A DNA stretch of 64,000 nt from Linnemannia hyalina (lineage: Eukaryota > Mortierellomycota > Mortierellomycetes > Mortierellales > Mortierellaceae): NCBI GenBank assembly GCA_019671135.1, contig JAHRHY010000034.1:1-64000 (forward strand), given 5' to 3'. The notes below the pieces were generated by a model. The model was given only the letters and a program-made list of their open reading frames with translations, searched no databases and was not told the origin of the DNA. The position numbers and the translations under genes are program-made. This document shows positions 31,966 through 43,149 of this stretch, piece after piece; position 1 is the stretch's first letter, and every line of letters begins with the position of its first letter.

Positions 31966-32162
31966 TGTCACGAGACAAGAGCTTGCTCTTGTGACTTCGC
32001 CCTAACGAGTATAAAAGGGCCTTAGATAGCAAATCTATAGCTCTTTACTTGGTATCGCCAATACAACATACTCTTTAACCTATTCCTTATACTCATTTCT
32101 TAGTCCTTGATCAAGGTTCTCTTTATCTACTTCATTCTATTGCTTGGTCTGCTTTCTTGACA
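31966..32162 (+). repeat. 3' LTR of element A
   Basis: 197 bp, TGTCACGAGA...TTCTTGACA, preceded by the purine tract agagggggaggt (polypurine primer). It contains a TATA-like gagtataaaagg box near 32008. Confidence 0.9.
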
Positions 32163-33482
32163 GCCACGTTGACCGCCGAATCCAGCATTCCCCTTCTGGA
32201 CCGAACTGTCACCCGCTGTAGGAACTTGGTTGATGCTACCACCAGTAGTCCCCCCGACACGCGTTCCACTTGTCGTCGCAAGCGTTGCTGCTGCCGCTGC
32301 CCTCTTCTGCTGGTTGATGAGCTTATCCTTTAAACTCTGGGCCTGCCTCGCTGCTTCGTTATCTGCAGCCCCGGTCAATCGTCTCCTCTCCAAAATAACC
32401 GGTGCCCACTCATCACTGTCTGCGGGTCCCTGCATATGCTGCAAACTGTCCATATAAGACTCGAAGGTTGTTTCATCAGGTGCCACACCCAGCATCCCCT
32501 CAAGGACCGCAATGCGCTTCTGTAACAAGATCATCGTAAGAACGCTCGGGTCGACCGCTCTCTGCAGCAAGAATAACAAATCAGCGAACTTGGGTAAGTC
32601 CTTGACTTGGTACACATCCATCAACCTCTTCATCCGATGGTAGTACTGCTTGTACGATTCACCTCGTTCTAACCCCATCTTGATCACCTTCTCAACCTCA
32701 TCTGTTCTCTCAGTCTGCGTCATAGCACTCTCCACAAACACTTTCTCGCATCTCGCCCACGGCCACTTTCCTTCAGGGTCACGACTCAAGACTGCATTCA
32801 TGGCATCAGACGCTTTGCGATCCATATTCGCCAAGCACAACAACCTTGAACATCTCTCATCGAACCCGCCCGTCGTGAACTTTGTTACTCCTATTCTATG
32901 GAATTCGTACAGGAACTCTCGGACGTTGGTAATCAAGGGACCATGGATCTTGATGTCAAGAACAGGAAGCAGATGAGCCTCGACCAACCGATGGTAACGC
33001 GGAAACTCATTCGACAACTTGATCTCGTCAATCTTTCCACCCTTCTTAACCCCCAACTCCTCATTCTCCTCTCTGGTCACAACACTAGAGAATGCCGTCC
33101 TCCCCATGGACCTCTCAGCACTCTCTAGGTCATCCAGCATGACATTCCACTCGTTCATCGCGGTCTTGGCCTCAGCGATCTGACGTGTTAGTTCCGCCAA
33201 CTTTGGTCGCTCCTGGTCGCCCTCCTCTTGGCTCAACCCTTGGATGCGCGCGGCTAACTGCATCTTCTGTCTCGTCAACGTCGCCAGTTGCATCGAATAC
33301 TCCTTCATCTTTCCTCTGGCTGCATGGGCATCCATAAAGTCAGAGCCAACAGTCTCCTGCATGTCAACATCAACGTCCATGCCTGCTCCCTCATCTCGTC
33401 CCGACGTCAAGGTAAGTGCATCTAACGCACCAACAACCTTATTGCCAACGTCCTCGTTCTTCTTTGCCGTATTCGCTGCCAT
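32163..33482 (-). pseudogene. Gag-like gene truncated by element A
   Basis: About 440 codons from the ATG at 33482. The N-terminal 150 residues are Lys/Glu/Gln-rich and likely coiled coil (MQLAARIQGLSQEEGDQERPK). A retroelement capsid-like region with WPWARCEKVFVE and SYKQYYHRMKRLMDVYQ follows, then a Gly/Ser/Thr-rich tail. The reading frame then runs into the 3' LTR of element A at 32162, so the C terminus (where a zinc knuckle would be expected) is lost. The retroelement family is not certain. Confidence 0.7.
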
Positions 33483-34242
33483 TCTCTATGACCCAATTAA
33501 AGGAAAAGAAAACAAACAGACAAGCAGAATAAACAGAAACGAAATGAGCTTTTGAAAACTGATGATCAACCAGACTGCACCCCAGAAAAAATAATACTGC
33601 TACTACTAACGTCAACTTCCAGTACTTTTTTGCTCAGTGATCCACTTGATTCAAAATAAAAATAAAAAACAACACCCAGAAAAAACTAAAAGTTTTCTGA
33701 TGCAAATGAATTCGGATGAGGGCACACCTAAATGCCAACAAAGACGAATCCCGCGTTTATTTGAACAAGAATGTCCTTGATCAAAACTAACGGTGAGTTT
33801 TCTAATGAATCTCTGCTACCGTGTTATATGAAGACCTCAAATGACCACACAGATGTATGATCGCACTTGAAAGCTCCAACACAAAAAGGTAGAATAGTAA
33901 CCAAATAATAACAACGAAAGTAACCGCCTGTTACACTTCGTATTAATGATCAGTCTCTGCTGTAACCTTGTCACTAGTGACCAGATACACGCACGAAATG
34001 ACCACAAATAAAAGAAAAGTATCCTGTCCTTGTTGGATTATCCTGAAAATAGAGAAAAATCCTGACAGTAAAGGTCCTGTTCTGTAATGATCCGTAAATG
34101 CTCCCGTTACGTCCTGAATCGCTCCTGTAGATTGATGGAGTGTTCCTCGTAATGGGTTGAATGAATAAATAAATGAGTGGATGGATCCTGTCAATCGTTC
34201 GACGGATTCTGATCCCGATCCGTGTTGTATTTATCAAAAAAA
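33483..34242. other. Upstream region of the truncated gag-like gene
   Basis: AT-rich, no gene. It probably includes the leader and perhaps a 5' LTR of the minus-strand element, but I cannot define LTR ends because no second copy is in the window. Confidence 0.35.
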
Positions 34243-34411
34243 TGAAAATTTTTACGCTAGTCACGCACAATCGAATTGATAAGACAAGAGAGGGATCTTT
34301 GTTAACAGCCCAGACACCTCCATTTATGTCGGTGTCTGGTCATATGACTAAATTACTGTCTCTAGCCTAATTACATTAGCTGACACCCCCGAGACAGGCA
34401 AATATGCGACA
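34243..34411 (-). repeat. Solo LTR (family of the element at 59372-64000)
   Basis: 169 bp, TG...CA ends on both strands (plus strand TGAAAATTTTTACGC...AAATATGCGACA). Same length and almost the same sequence as the LTR at 59372-60038 without its insertion. It contains a 9-bp stem (ccagacacc / ggtgtctgg, 34310-34339). No flanking target duplication, so it probably marks a recombination junction. Confidence 0.8.
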
Positions 34412-35556
34412 TTCTCAACTGTCGCTTCGTAGGCGGTGTGGTCGACACAACAGGGGCGGTCAGGTCCAGGTCTGGGCCATCTGAAGTTCTAGACACAATA
34501 TGGGACGAGTCAAAGGTTGGGGTCTGGTCCAGTGAAGGTGCCAGGGTGGGGGGGGAGTGAGCATCACGAATTGAGTTTGAAATCTGAGTTTGGCTAGAAG
34601 TACTTTCAACTGATAGATCTGGCGACTTTTTTATTTTTTCTTTTGAACTTAACTCTGGTGTGTGAGCACTCCCTTCACCGCTGGGGTAAAAGGAGGGGGT
34701 TTCAGCAACTGGGTCCTGGACTGCACCTAGTTGCTGGGGGCATTTCCCGACTGGTCTGTTGGGGGGTTGCCCACGTAAGCAATGTTGTTGACGGCCTGGG
34801 ACCTGGGAGGTCGGGGCGTATTGCGGTTTTTCCCACAGTCCCAGGAGTAATGTCCGGCATTGGGTCGGCGGCACTTGAAACAGCCGTTGTTGTTCTCCAA
34901 GTATAGTCTTTCTTCATCGGTGAGGCGGGCAAGGCGCGGGCGGTTTTGTTGCTGTTGCTGGTTGTTGAACTGAGATGCCATAGCGTTGACAGCGATAGTG
35001 AGGGACTGGACCGAGGACATGAGTGCGCGGGTGGTGGGGTCGACACTGATGTTATCAATCTCCATCGCCATTGGGTCGAAGGCGGGGGCGGAGGTTGGGG
35101 CTGAGTTGGAGGTCGGGGTTTGTGAGCGGATGTTATTCATAGCCTTGGCGAACATACCCTTGGTGGCGCCTCTGGGTCCGAAAGCATAGATGGTGTCAAA
35201 TCCTTCAGCCTTGGAGCACATGTCGAAAAAAGTGTTGTTGGGGTTAGATACCTGATCAGTCTGAAGTAATTGCCTCAGGTCGTCGGGGCAGCCTTGGAGA
35301 AAAACAACTCTGACGGTGGATTCAAGGAAGACGCGGCCGGTGGGATCCTCCGCAAGTAAAATGTTCATGTAGAGGCGGATGCGGGTAAGGTACTCGGCGA
35401 GGTTGGTGGTGAGCTTGGCATTGAGGAGGAGGCCGCGGACGTGTTCAAGGAAGCCGTCAGGCATATATGCCTTCTTGAACAAGGTTGTGAAGGTGAGGTA
35501 CTCGCAGGTGTCGTCGATGTTAAGGGATTCCCACCAGAGGAGAGAGGTTTGGTTAA
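34412..35556 (-). pseudogene. Gag and start of Pol of a Ty3 element, broken at both ends
   Basis: Frame 34727-35556 encodes a Gag fragment: capsid region (LLWWESLNIDDTCEYLTF...), MAMEIDN, a Gln/Asn-rich stretch and a CX2CX6HX4C knuckle (CFKCRRPNAGHYSWDC) with two residues more than usual between Cys and His. Its N terminus is removed by R1 copy C. Downstream (34412-34726) another frame encodes a Ser/Pro/Thr-rich stretch like the start of Pol, cut off by the solo LTR. General layout resembles element C at 53597. Confidence 0.75.
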
Positions 35557-36051
35557 GCGGCCCCTTCATGTGCAGAGGATATAAAAAGGCATATAAAAAA
35601 TATCCAAAGTCCAAGGAACGGAGTGTTGACTTCCATAACTGGCATATCTCTTCATAGTGGGCAACAGAACACAGAATAAAATAGCAATAGACAGCACAAG
35701 AATTTTTAAAATGTAATCTCTCCCCTGTATTTCACGACAAAGATACAGTTGGGAATACAAGTGCTTTAGATGATCACATACAAGAACTACTCTGTCGAAT
35801 CTTGCAGTGAGGGTTACAGGTTAATAGTAGATGGACATATTCAAGAGTTTGGTGTGCGAAAAATAAGAAGACTTTGTTGTTTGGAGAATGTAGTTGTGTT
35901 TAGTAGGATAATCGCGCAAGGAATGTTACAGTGGTTGTTTTAAATGGTTGATATCATACATACACTCTCCTCTAATGGACGCGGTGGATATCGTCAAGAT
36001 CTGCAGAGATGTAACAAACACCATATGATAATTTGGACTTGAAAGGCCTCC
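35557..36051. repeat. R1 direct repeat, copy C (left end of unit 2)
   Basis: 495 bp, GCGGCCCC...GGCCTCC, same orientation as copies A, B and D. Confidence 0.88.
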
Positions 36052-36174
36052 TAGGTGGAAGTGTCGAAGACATGTTACATTTTTAAAAAGTTCATGCTAT
36101 ATATACAACCACAAATGCCAACTGTTGACAATTGGATAGTTTTTAAAATATCTACTCTTCATCTGTCTCAACAA

Positions 36175-38421
36175 CTACCAAAACTTTACATCTGGAGAGT
36201 ACAATTTAGGCAATTCCTCGATCGTGAACCCCATGGCAATTAACTTCTGCTTTTGTTTGTTGTTGGTAAATTTGTCTCGACTATAGTTACTGTCACCGTT
36301 TGCAGGTATCTTATACAGCAGTCCAACAATAATGTCCTCTTCGTACCTCTTGAGCAGATGACATCCGTCGAAAAGGTAGTTGGTTGCATATTCATGCTTC
36401 TTGTCAAACGAACATGTTGTCCATTTAATTTCGTCTTTATCTATGACGATTATACCCGAGGAGCTTTTATCTTTAGGGTACCTTTTCCACATAACATCCT
36501 CAGCATCTTTATCATCCTCAGCATCTTTATCATCTTCAGCATCGTTATCACCCTCAGCATCTTTGTCATCCTCAGCATCGTTATCACCCTCAGCATCTTT
36601 GTCATCTTCAGCATCTTTATCACCCACCGCATCTTTGTCATCCTCAGCATCTTTATCGCCCTCAGCATCTTTATCATCCTCACATGTGCTCTCATCTTTC
36701 TGTGGCAAGCTTTGCTTATGCTCATGCGGTTTAAATCCCATAGCAAACAACTTCTCTTTTTCCTTCTGGCTAAGAGAATGACACTCTACATTCTCTGCAG
36801 CAATATGGTCATCAGTCATCAAGCCGATTACAGTGTCTTTTTTGCGCATCTTGAGAATGTGCATTCCATTTACAAGTACATTCTCGGAATATTCCAAGTA
36901 CTTGTTAAGTTTTTTCCATATCACCTTGGATTTATCTGTTGGTCCTTCTACTGGTACTTCTTCTTCTACTTCGATCTCCTCGTTGAAAAGCGTCTTTCTC
37001 TCTTCATCAGACAATGGTTGAAGTTTCATCTTGCTAAGCATGGAGCGTTCCAAGATATCCAACTCTGGAACATCACCGACACCGCGCAGAGCATCAAGCG
37101 TAAACAGGCCAACGTATGTATTCTTTCCAGATAGCCTGACAATGTACTTGCCATTCATCGTAAACTTAGTTGCATACTCAAGCATGTCGTTATTAGGATG
37201 AATCATCCATCCTCTGTCCTTCGCACGTGCTATGTCTTTCTCTGATCTAATGTTATGCACCGTTGTGGCCAGTGCAAATGTATGTTCATCTTTTCCATCC
37301 TTAGAAACGTCTACATTAGAAGATGGCTCTGCATTTTTGGGCATCTCTGAATGCCTTTTCTTTCGAGAAGTCTTCTTCTCATCATCCTTAGATGACTTTT
37401 TATGAGATAGTTTTTCATCAGGGTTATCCTTAGAGGTATCATCTCCAGATTCTACATCAGGTCTGTTATTGGACTTGCCATCATCAGAGTCTTTATCATC
37501 AGGGGAATCATCGTCAGAGCCAGCATCATCAGACGTATCACCATCATCTGTATCATCGTCAGAATTCTCATCAGCAGAAGACTCTTCTATTTTTTCTACA
37601 TCAGCAGGAGTTGCCTCTTGGAGTCCCATCTTTTGTAATATACGTACCTCTTTGTCAGATAATTTCGGTACAGGAAGATTTTTCCCCATGAGCTCAGGTG
37701 GACACAATACAATGTAGAGGTCCTTTTCCTTCAGCTTAATAATGTACTTGCCATTTACAGTATAGTTTTTTGCATACAGGAAAGCTGGATTAGTTGCATA
37801 ACGCATCCATATGCCTGTATTAGCGAGTGGTACATTTTTCTTGGACGTTATGTCAACTACCTTTGGACTCAACGGAAAGGAGACGGCAATTATATCTTCT
37901 TCATCATCATCGGACGGCTCCTCATCCGATGACTCCTGCTTGTTTCTCTTTCGCTTCTTTGGTTCTTCATCCTCGGAAGTCATATCATCATCTGAAGGGA
38001 CAAACTCAGGAGTATGTGTCTTCTTGGTTATCTTGGAAGACTTGGTACGCTTGTTGGCAGGTGCCTTATTGTTACTGCTTTTCATATGACCTTTATGCTG
38101 CTCTCGATGACGTCCACAGTATGTTTCACCAAGTTTGGCTACACTACCACAATTAGCGCCCTTAATGGTTGTGCCTTGACACTTGCGCGCAGGATCGTGG
38201 ACATAACAATGCATGCCTTCATCATCAACTTCCTTCATGCATTTGCGCTTGGACTTGGTGCACTTTGCACCACAAAAGTAGTATCTCTCTACTCCCTCAT
38301 CCTCATCAAGCGCCTTAAAGATCTTATTTGCATCTTTCTTGGTAAACTCCACTCCCTTCTTAGAAGAAAATGTCTCGAAGGCCTTGGTGATGAGCTCGAT
38401 TGTAAGCTGAACGTACTGCAT
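36175..38421 (-). CDS. 748-aa Cys/His-motif and acidic-repeat protein of composite unit 2
   Basis: Appears identical in protein sequence to the product of 6036-8282, including all ten acidic 6-residue repeats: two Cys/His clusters at residues 50-105, four modules with the NGkyI...GL...MG pattern, and acidic and basic linkers. Complete identity of a fast-evolving minisatellite region points to very recent duplication or gene conversion. Function unknown; see unit 1. Confidence 0.75.
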   Translation of the reverse strand: MQYVQLTIELITKAFETFSSKKGVEFTKKDANKIFKALDEDEGVERYYFCGAKCTKSKRKCMKEVDDEGMHCYVHDPARKCQGTTIKGANCGSVAKLGETYCGRHREQHKGHMKSSNNKAPANKRTKSSKITKKTHTPEFVPSDDDMTSEDEEPKKRKRNKQESSDEEPSDDDEEDIIAVSFPLSPKVVDITSKKNVPLANTGIWMRYATNPAFLYAKNYTVNGKYIIKLKEKDLYIVLCPPELMGKNLPVPKLSDKEVRILQKMGLQEATPADVEKIEESSADENSDDDTDDGDTSDDAGSDDDSPDDKDSDDGKSNNRPDVESGDDTSKDNPDEKLSHKKSSKDDEKKTSRKKRHSEMPKNAEPSSNVDVSKDGKDEHTFALATTVHNIRSEKDIARAKDRGWMIHPNNDMLEYATKFTMNGKYIVRLSGKNTYVGLFTLDALRGVGDVPELDILERSMLSKMKLQPLSDEERKTLFNEEIEVEEEVPVEGPTDKSKVIWKKLNKYLEYSENVLVNGMHILKMRKKDTVIGLMTDDHIAAENVECHSLSQKEKEKLFAMGFKPHEHKQSLPQKDESTCEDDKDAEGDKDAEDDKDAVGDKDAEDDKDAEGDNDAEDDKDAEGDNDAEDDKDAEDDKDAEDVMWKRYPKDKSSSGIIVIDKDEIKWTTCSFDKKHEYATNYLFDGCHLLKRYEEDIIVGLLYKIPANGDSNYSRDKFTNNKQKQKLIAMGFTIEELPKLYSPDVKFW

Positions 38422-39141
38422 GTTTTTGGATATGAACGATATAGATTGTACTTGTGATATGGTGGGTGTGAATGACTTTTCAGTTTATGTGTGGTAGATT
38501 GCAGCTGCTTAGTACACTGATATAAAGAATTGCAATAAAAGATGGTTGTATAGGTATGGATGGTTGTATAGATATGGATAATGGTTGGTTGGTTACTAGA
38601 TAAGATAAAGATTAAGCAAGAGGGAAGTGGAGTCCTTTATTTATACTAATTCATGGGACACTGCCACACTGGATATTAATAGCGCTTGCTTATTAACACT
38701 GCTTGGCGCTTAGTAACAAAAGAGTTTTAAAAAGGCATCTAAGTGGTTAATAACGTAGTGTTCCTCGTATGACGTAGATCTTGCTTATTAAGACTGCTTG
38801 GCGTTAAAGACGGGGTTTAAAAATGGTTAAGAATGTAGTATTCTTTTATGACATAGGTTTGTACATGTGTTTATGTATTCTTTTATGACGTAGGTTTGTA
38901 CATGTGTTTATCCTCTTTGTTAAATAAAAAGGAATGTTGTAGAATAGCATAGAATAGCATCCGATCTACTACAATAATACCATGACTTTTAATAATAGAT
39001 ACCGGTGCATATTAGCGTCTAGGCAGTTAATACCGTATCTCAACGCTGACTAAATAGGCTATGTATGTCTATTCTTTTAAAAACCTGCAATAAGTCTACA
39101 AATTACCATTAACATCCATTTGTCGCTTCGTACTACGTACC
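38422..39141. promoter_or_regulatory. Intergenic control region of composite unit 2
   Basis: Copy of 8283-8956 with the same TATGACGTAGG repeats (one site here reads TATGACATAGG) and the paired actgcttggcg blocks. Confidence 0.4.
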
Positions 39142-40398
39142 TCAAAGCGCAATGGAAAGGCCGGGTTGCAGTATTACTGGTGGATCCATTGGTGTGTCCT
39201 CATCAGAGTACTGGTCCTCATCAACATCACCATGAAGATTAATACCAAGAAATTTGTTCTGGAGTTGTGCCATTGTATTTCCATCCTCCACTAGCGCACC
39301 AACATCAACATATCCCATTGGTTGCTCAACGTCGTTCTCTGTTGTCGGATACTCGAATCCTTCGCGAAGCCAAGCTGTATGAATTGGTTCTGCAGAAATC
39401 TTCAACAAAGCAACCATCTTTTTCATGTTTAAGAGTAACAAAGATAACTTCAACTGCAAATTATATGTTTGTTTCTTATCCACCAACACAGGAGTACGGT
39501 TGTTGTGTTTCTCAAATGTGGAACCAAGGTCTGCAAACAGAGATTCCATCTGCGAGCGGAAACTACCAAAGGTGGTATTGTATAACGCTTCTTCCTGTGT
39601 AAGTTCCTTGTTCTTCTGTTTACGGTATGGATGAGCGAAATTTTGGACTCTAAGAATATCAGACTCATCTATAAGCCTCCTTAAGAACTGTGGATACCCT
39701 CCATCGAGAGCAATGCAATCCATCTCATGCACTCTCTTGTCCAACTTCATCGTTAGCAGCATTGTTCCATCAGCATTGTTCTTGCAAGATGCAGATTTGG
39801 AGACAAATAAAGCCATGCCATTACAATCCATTGCTACCTGTGTGCGTAATCCTGACTTTTTCAGCTTGTAAGAGTACATATCAGCACTACTCTCACCTTT
39901 GTATGTTGCTCTTGTATCATGACCATCAAGATGCAATGTAACATGCTTAAATAATGGAGGATTCTTTTCCTTTGCAGACAAAAGGCGTATTTTAATTGTG
40001 GAGAACATTGTTGCAATACAGTTGGTGATGTACTTGTTGTGCAAAGTATATTCTTTCTTATAAAACACAGAGTGCATTGCATGAAAACTACTTTTTGGCA
40101 TGTGTGGTTCCATTGCTTCCATAGACAGTCCTTTGACAAGATGATAGAGCATTAAAAGACCTTTCTCCACTTCTTTGTATGGACCAGGATACTTAACCTT
40201 TGGCCAGATGTCAACAAGAAAGAAGTACACTGGAATAGGACCAAGGCGTCGATTTAGGGTTTCTTTTATTTCTGGCATATACCCAATTTCCTTGCTTACA
40301 GTACGATGATTATTACGTGGTGTAATTGTTGGCCATCCAGCGTTGAGGAAAGTCCAATGGTCATCAAGCAGTTGTTGGAAGTGTTTTGTTAGATCCAT
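39142..40398 (-). CDS. DDE transposase of composite unit 2
   Basis: 418 aa from the ATG at 40398. The same catalytic candidates as unit 1 (HLDGHD, ALDGGY, RSQMESLF). Only a few internal differences are seen (such as DESDILRV for DESDTLKV). From about residue 390 the C terminus departs: DEDQYSDEDTPMDPPVILQPGLSIAL, ending earlier than in unit 1. The divergence is confined to the last 30 codons, suggesting local gene conversion or a small insertion and substitution. An IS5/PIF-Harbinger-like group is the best guess. Confidence 0.75.
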   Translation of the reverse strand: MDLTKHFQQLLDDHWTFLNAGWPTITPRNNHRTVSKEIGYMPEIKETLNRRLGPIPVYFFLVDIWPKVKYPGPYKEVEKGLLMLYHLVKGLSMEAMEPHMPKSSFHAMHSVFYKKEYTLHNKYITNCIATMFSTIKIRLLSAKEKNPPLFKHVTLHLDGHDTRATYKGESSADMYSYKLKKSGLRTQVAMDCNGMALFVSKSASCKNNADGTMLLTMKLDKRVHEMDCIALDGGYPQFLRRLIDESDILRVQNFAHPYRKQKNKELTQEEALYNTTFGSFRSQMESLFADLGSTFEKHNNRTPVLVDKKQTYNLQLKLSLLLLNMKKMVALLKISAEPIHTAWLREGFEYPTTENDVEQPMGYVDVGALVEDGNTMAQLQNKFLGINLHGDVDEDQYSDEDTPMDPPVILQPGLSIAL

Positions 40399-40559
40399 AA
40401 TAATATTTATGTATTGGATTGTCATGACGTTAACCAACAATAACAATTTTTTAAAAAGGCTTATACTTAACTGTATACACAACAGCATGTAGGATGGTAT
40501 CTATCATACAGCAAGCACATAGTTGAGAATACAAATATATTTTTATATTTTATTCGGTA

Positions 40560-41054
40560 GCGGCCCCTTCATGTGCAGAGGATATAAAAAGGCATATAAA
40601 AAATATCCAAAGTCCAAGGAACGGAGCGTTGACTTCCATAACTGGCATATCTCTTCATAGTGGGCAACAGAACACAGAATAAAATAGCAATAGACAGCAC
40701 AAGAATTTTTAAAATGTAATCTCTCCCCTGTATTTCACGACAAAGATACAGTTGAGAATACAAGTGCTTTAGATGATCACATACAAGAACTACTCTGTCG
40801 AATCTTGCAGTGAGGGTTACAGTTTAATAGTAGATGGACATATTCAAGAGTTTGGTGTGCGAAAAATAAGAAGACTTTGTTGTTTGGAGAATAGGTTGGT
40901 GTTTAGTAGGATAGTTAAACAAAAAATGTTACAATGGTTGTCTTATATGCTTGGTATCATATATACATTCTCCTCTAATGGACGCGGTGGATATCGTCAA
41001 GATCTGCAGAGATGTAACAAACACCATATGATAATTTGGACTTGAAAGGCCTCC
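40560..41054. repeat. R1 direct repeat, copy D (right end of unit 2), mosaic
   Basis: 495 bp. The middle carries the divergent variant (ataggttggtg, agttaaacaa, atgcttggtatcatatat) seen otherwise only in the partial copy at 5674-5912, while both flanks match the standard R1. This is a gene-conversion mosaic. Confidence 0.85.
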
Positions 41055-41055
41055 A

Positions 41056-41836
41056 TAGACGTTTCTTAAAACGTATCACATATTTCGTGATGCAAATGGG
41101 TATGAACATCGTGGCGTTTCTATCGCATTTTGTGTGATAATAAGGTAGAGAAAATGTGTTGTTAATAGAGTAATCATGTCGTTTAAAATAGACGTTTCTT
41201 AAAACGTATCACATATTTCGTGATGCAAATGGGTATGAACATTGTAACATTTCTATCGCATTTTGTATGATAATAAGGTAGAGAAAATGTGTTGTTTAAA
41301 GAGCAATTATGTCGTTAAAAATAGACGTTTCTTAAAACACATCACATATTTCGTGATGCAAATGGGTATGAACATTGTAACATTTCTATCGCATTTTGTG
41401 TGATAAGAAGACAGAAAAAAGAAGTTGTTAACAGAATAATTATGTCGTTTAAAATAGACGTTTCTTAAAACGTATCACATATTTCGTGATGCAAATGGGT
41501 ATGAACATCGTGGCGTTTCTATCGCATTTTGTGTGATAATAAGGTAGAGAAAATGTGTTGTTAACAGAGTAATTATGTCGTTAAAAATAGACGTTTCTTA
41601 AAACACATCACATATTTCGTGATGCAAATGGGTATGAACATTGTAACATTTCTATCGCATTTTGTGTGATAAGAAGACAGAAAAAAGAAGTTGTTAACAG
41701 AATAATTATGTCGTTTAAAATAGACGTTTCTTAAAACGTATCACATATTTCGTGATGCAAATGGGTATGAACATTGTAACATTTCTATCGCATTTTGTAT
41801 GATAATAAGGTAGAGAAAATGTGTTGTTTAAATAAA
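41056..41836 (+). repeat. Left terminal array of 133-bp units
   Basis: Units begin atagacgtttcttaaaa at about 41055, 41188, 41321, 41454, 41587 and 41720, a regular 133-bp spacing. Two subtypes (gataataaggtagag and gataagaagacagaa) alternate. Each unit has a small dyad atcac...gtgat. The repeated units may be multiple transposase-binding sites. Confidence 0.9.
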
Positions 41837-42050
41837 AGTTATGTAGACTTAGGAAATGTCTATAAAATATCGTTTGTATACTTTGGTGGGTGGGAGAAAA
41901 TTGGTGGTTACAAAAAAGTGGTCGCAAAACCGCCATGATGAAGTACTTTAACATCTGGTTGAGGGGCTTGTTCCCCTATCGTGTTTATCGTTAATAGTTT
42001 TAAAAAATCCAAAAGTGTGTTATATAAAGGAATTTTTGCTAATAGTTTAC
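41832..42050 (+). repeat. Left inner TIR arm
   Basis: About 219 bp that match 51981-52203 in inverted orientation, almost without differences. It carries an inward-facing TATA box (TATATAAAGG, 42021-42030) that could drive the 81-codon ORF and the Rep-like gene. Confidence 0.85.
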
Positions 42051-42196
42051 GTTTAAATTCTCTTGAAATAGATGGTATATGCATTATATTTCTATCCAAT
42101 CTATCATGGAATATGAGATAACTTCTTTTATAGTGCAACAAATCTAAAAGTGTATTGTAGTATAGGCATTCTTCCTAATGGTTTACTAGTTATGCA

Positions 42197-42442
42197 ATGC
42201 CAACACTTAAAGAAATTAAGCAAATAATAGCCATTTATATACATGAGCATCATATGGATCCTACAATGGCAATGTACTTGAGAGCTGTTTTGCTACGTGG
42301 TAAGTCTCTGCAAGAACTTAATGGTATGTCAAAGGAAGAACTGTGGGGATTAGTAGACTTTTTTGCACCAGATTTACAAAAACATATGCATACAATTGGT
42401 GCATTATCATGGTCAGCATACCAAACATTTGCTTCAGAGTAA
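42197..42442 (+). CDS. Small hypothetical protein (81 aa)
   Basis: Starts MPTLKEIKQI, mostly helical in appearance, with a SAP/helix-like segment (LQELNGMSKEELWGLVDFF). No family recognised. It lies downstream of the TATA box in the left TIR and 55 bp upstream of the Rep-like gene on the same strand, so it is probably a real small gene of the element. Confidence 0.5.
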   Translation: MPTLKEIKQIIAIYIHEHHMDPTMAMYLRAVLLRGKSLQELNGMSKEELWGLVDFFAPDLQKHMHTIGALSWSAYQTFASE

Positions 42443-42497
42443 AGTGGTTTTTAAAAAGTTTGTAGTACATATCTCTGCAAACAGTAAGCTTTTCAAC

Positions 42498-43149
42498 ATG
42501 TCCGCTATACCTAAATCCATTAACAAGGCGCTGAACTCATATGCCCATCTTATCTCTGATGTGGGCAAAGAGATTGCATTGCCTGGCAAACCGAAGACTG
42601 GCTGGAAAAAGTACTCAGAGATATTCTGCGATAGTTTAATACTCTGGGGATTGCACAACCGGGCTGCACTTGTTGACGAGCAGCGCAAAAACACCACTTC
42701 CAATATTCGCGAAGCTTTTAAAGACCTCGATGTTAGCCACTCCATGGTTAAAGTTGTTAACGAGGGTTATATCAAAGACAATAGTTTTTTTAGCTCTAAA
42801 CTACTAGAAAAACATAGAAAAAAGTTTAGAAGTTCGGCCTTATACTATGCAGGTTACTTTAGCATTAAGGTAACGCTCCATGAACTAGAGGCCATATCTC
42901 TAATATCCGAGATAATACCAATACTTGATGAACTGGAGGTTGACTACGTTATCCTTCATGATATAGATATTGCTACGGATTGTAGATATGTCACAAGCCG
43001 TCCAATTCTTCAACAGTACCTTCAAGAGAGATTTGGAGAAAATTTAGATATTGCCAACGATCTCCATAAGGTTGGTAACCACTGTCTCTCTTGGTTTGGA
43101 GTCACCGAAAAAGACCAAAAGGTCCGTTGTAAGGTCTATAACAAACTTG
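42498..43149 (+). pseudogene. Rep-like protein gene, 5' part (split by Ty3 element B)
   Basis: 217 codons from the ATG at 42498. Contains YVILHDIDIATD (about 150-161) and, at the break, VRCKVYNKL (about 209-217). The combination of an HxDIxxD-like block, a KxYxK block and a later RLEL block recalls rolling-circle-type replication initiators, but this is a tentative reading by eye. The frame is cut after base 43149 by the 5' LTR of element B; ten codons of LTR follow before a stop. The rest of the gene is at 49659-50665. Confidence 0.6.

Larger units (their letters stand above)
26624..32162 (+). mobile_element. Ty3/gypsy chromovirus, element A (defective)
   Basis: Gag and Pol between a truncated 5' LTR (26624-26743) and a complete 197-bp 3' LTR (31966-32162). 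The missing first 77 bp of the 5' LTR and a premature stop in pol make it non-autonomous. It interrupts a gag-like gene at 32163. No target duplication can be checked because the left flank is lost. Confidence 0.9.
35557..41054 (-). mobile_element. Composite transposon unit 2
   Basis: Same layout as unit 1 (R1, 748-aa gene, DDE transposase, R1), at a constant offset of about 30.14 kb inside the unit and with very few base differences. It lacks the extra 239-bp R1 fragment. Left flank is a Ty3 gag fragment, right flank the 133-bp array of the long-TIR element. With no target duplication, one side may have recombined after insertion. Confidence 0.75.

Noticed and set aside
5180..41054. Units 1 and 2 as one large segmental duplication
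   Set aside because: Similarity stops at the R1 ends; flanks on both sides are unrelated.
41056..41836. The regular 133-bp array as a CRISPR-like array
   Set aside because: Whole units including the intervening sequence are repeated, and an inverted copy lies at the other end of a transposon.
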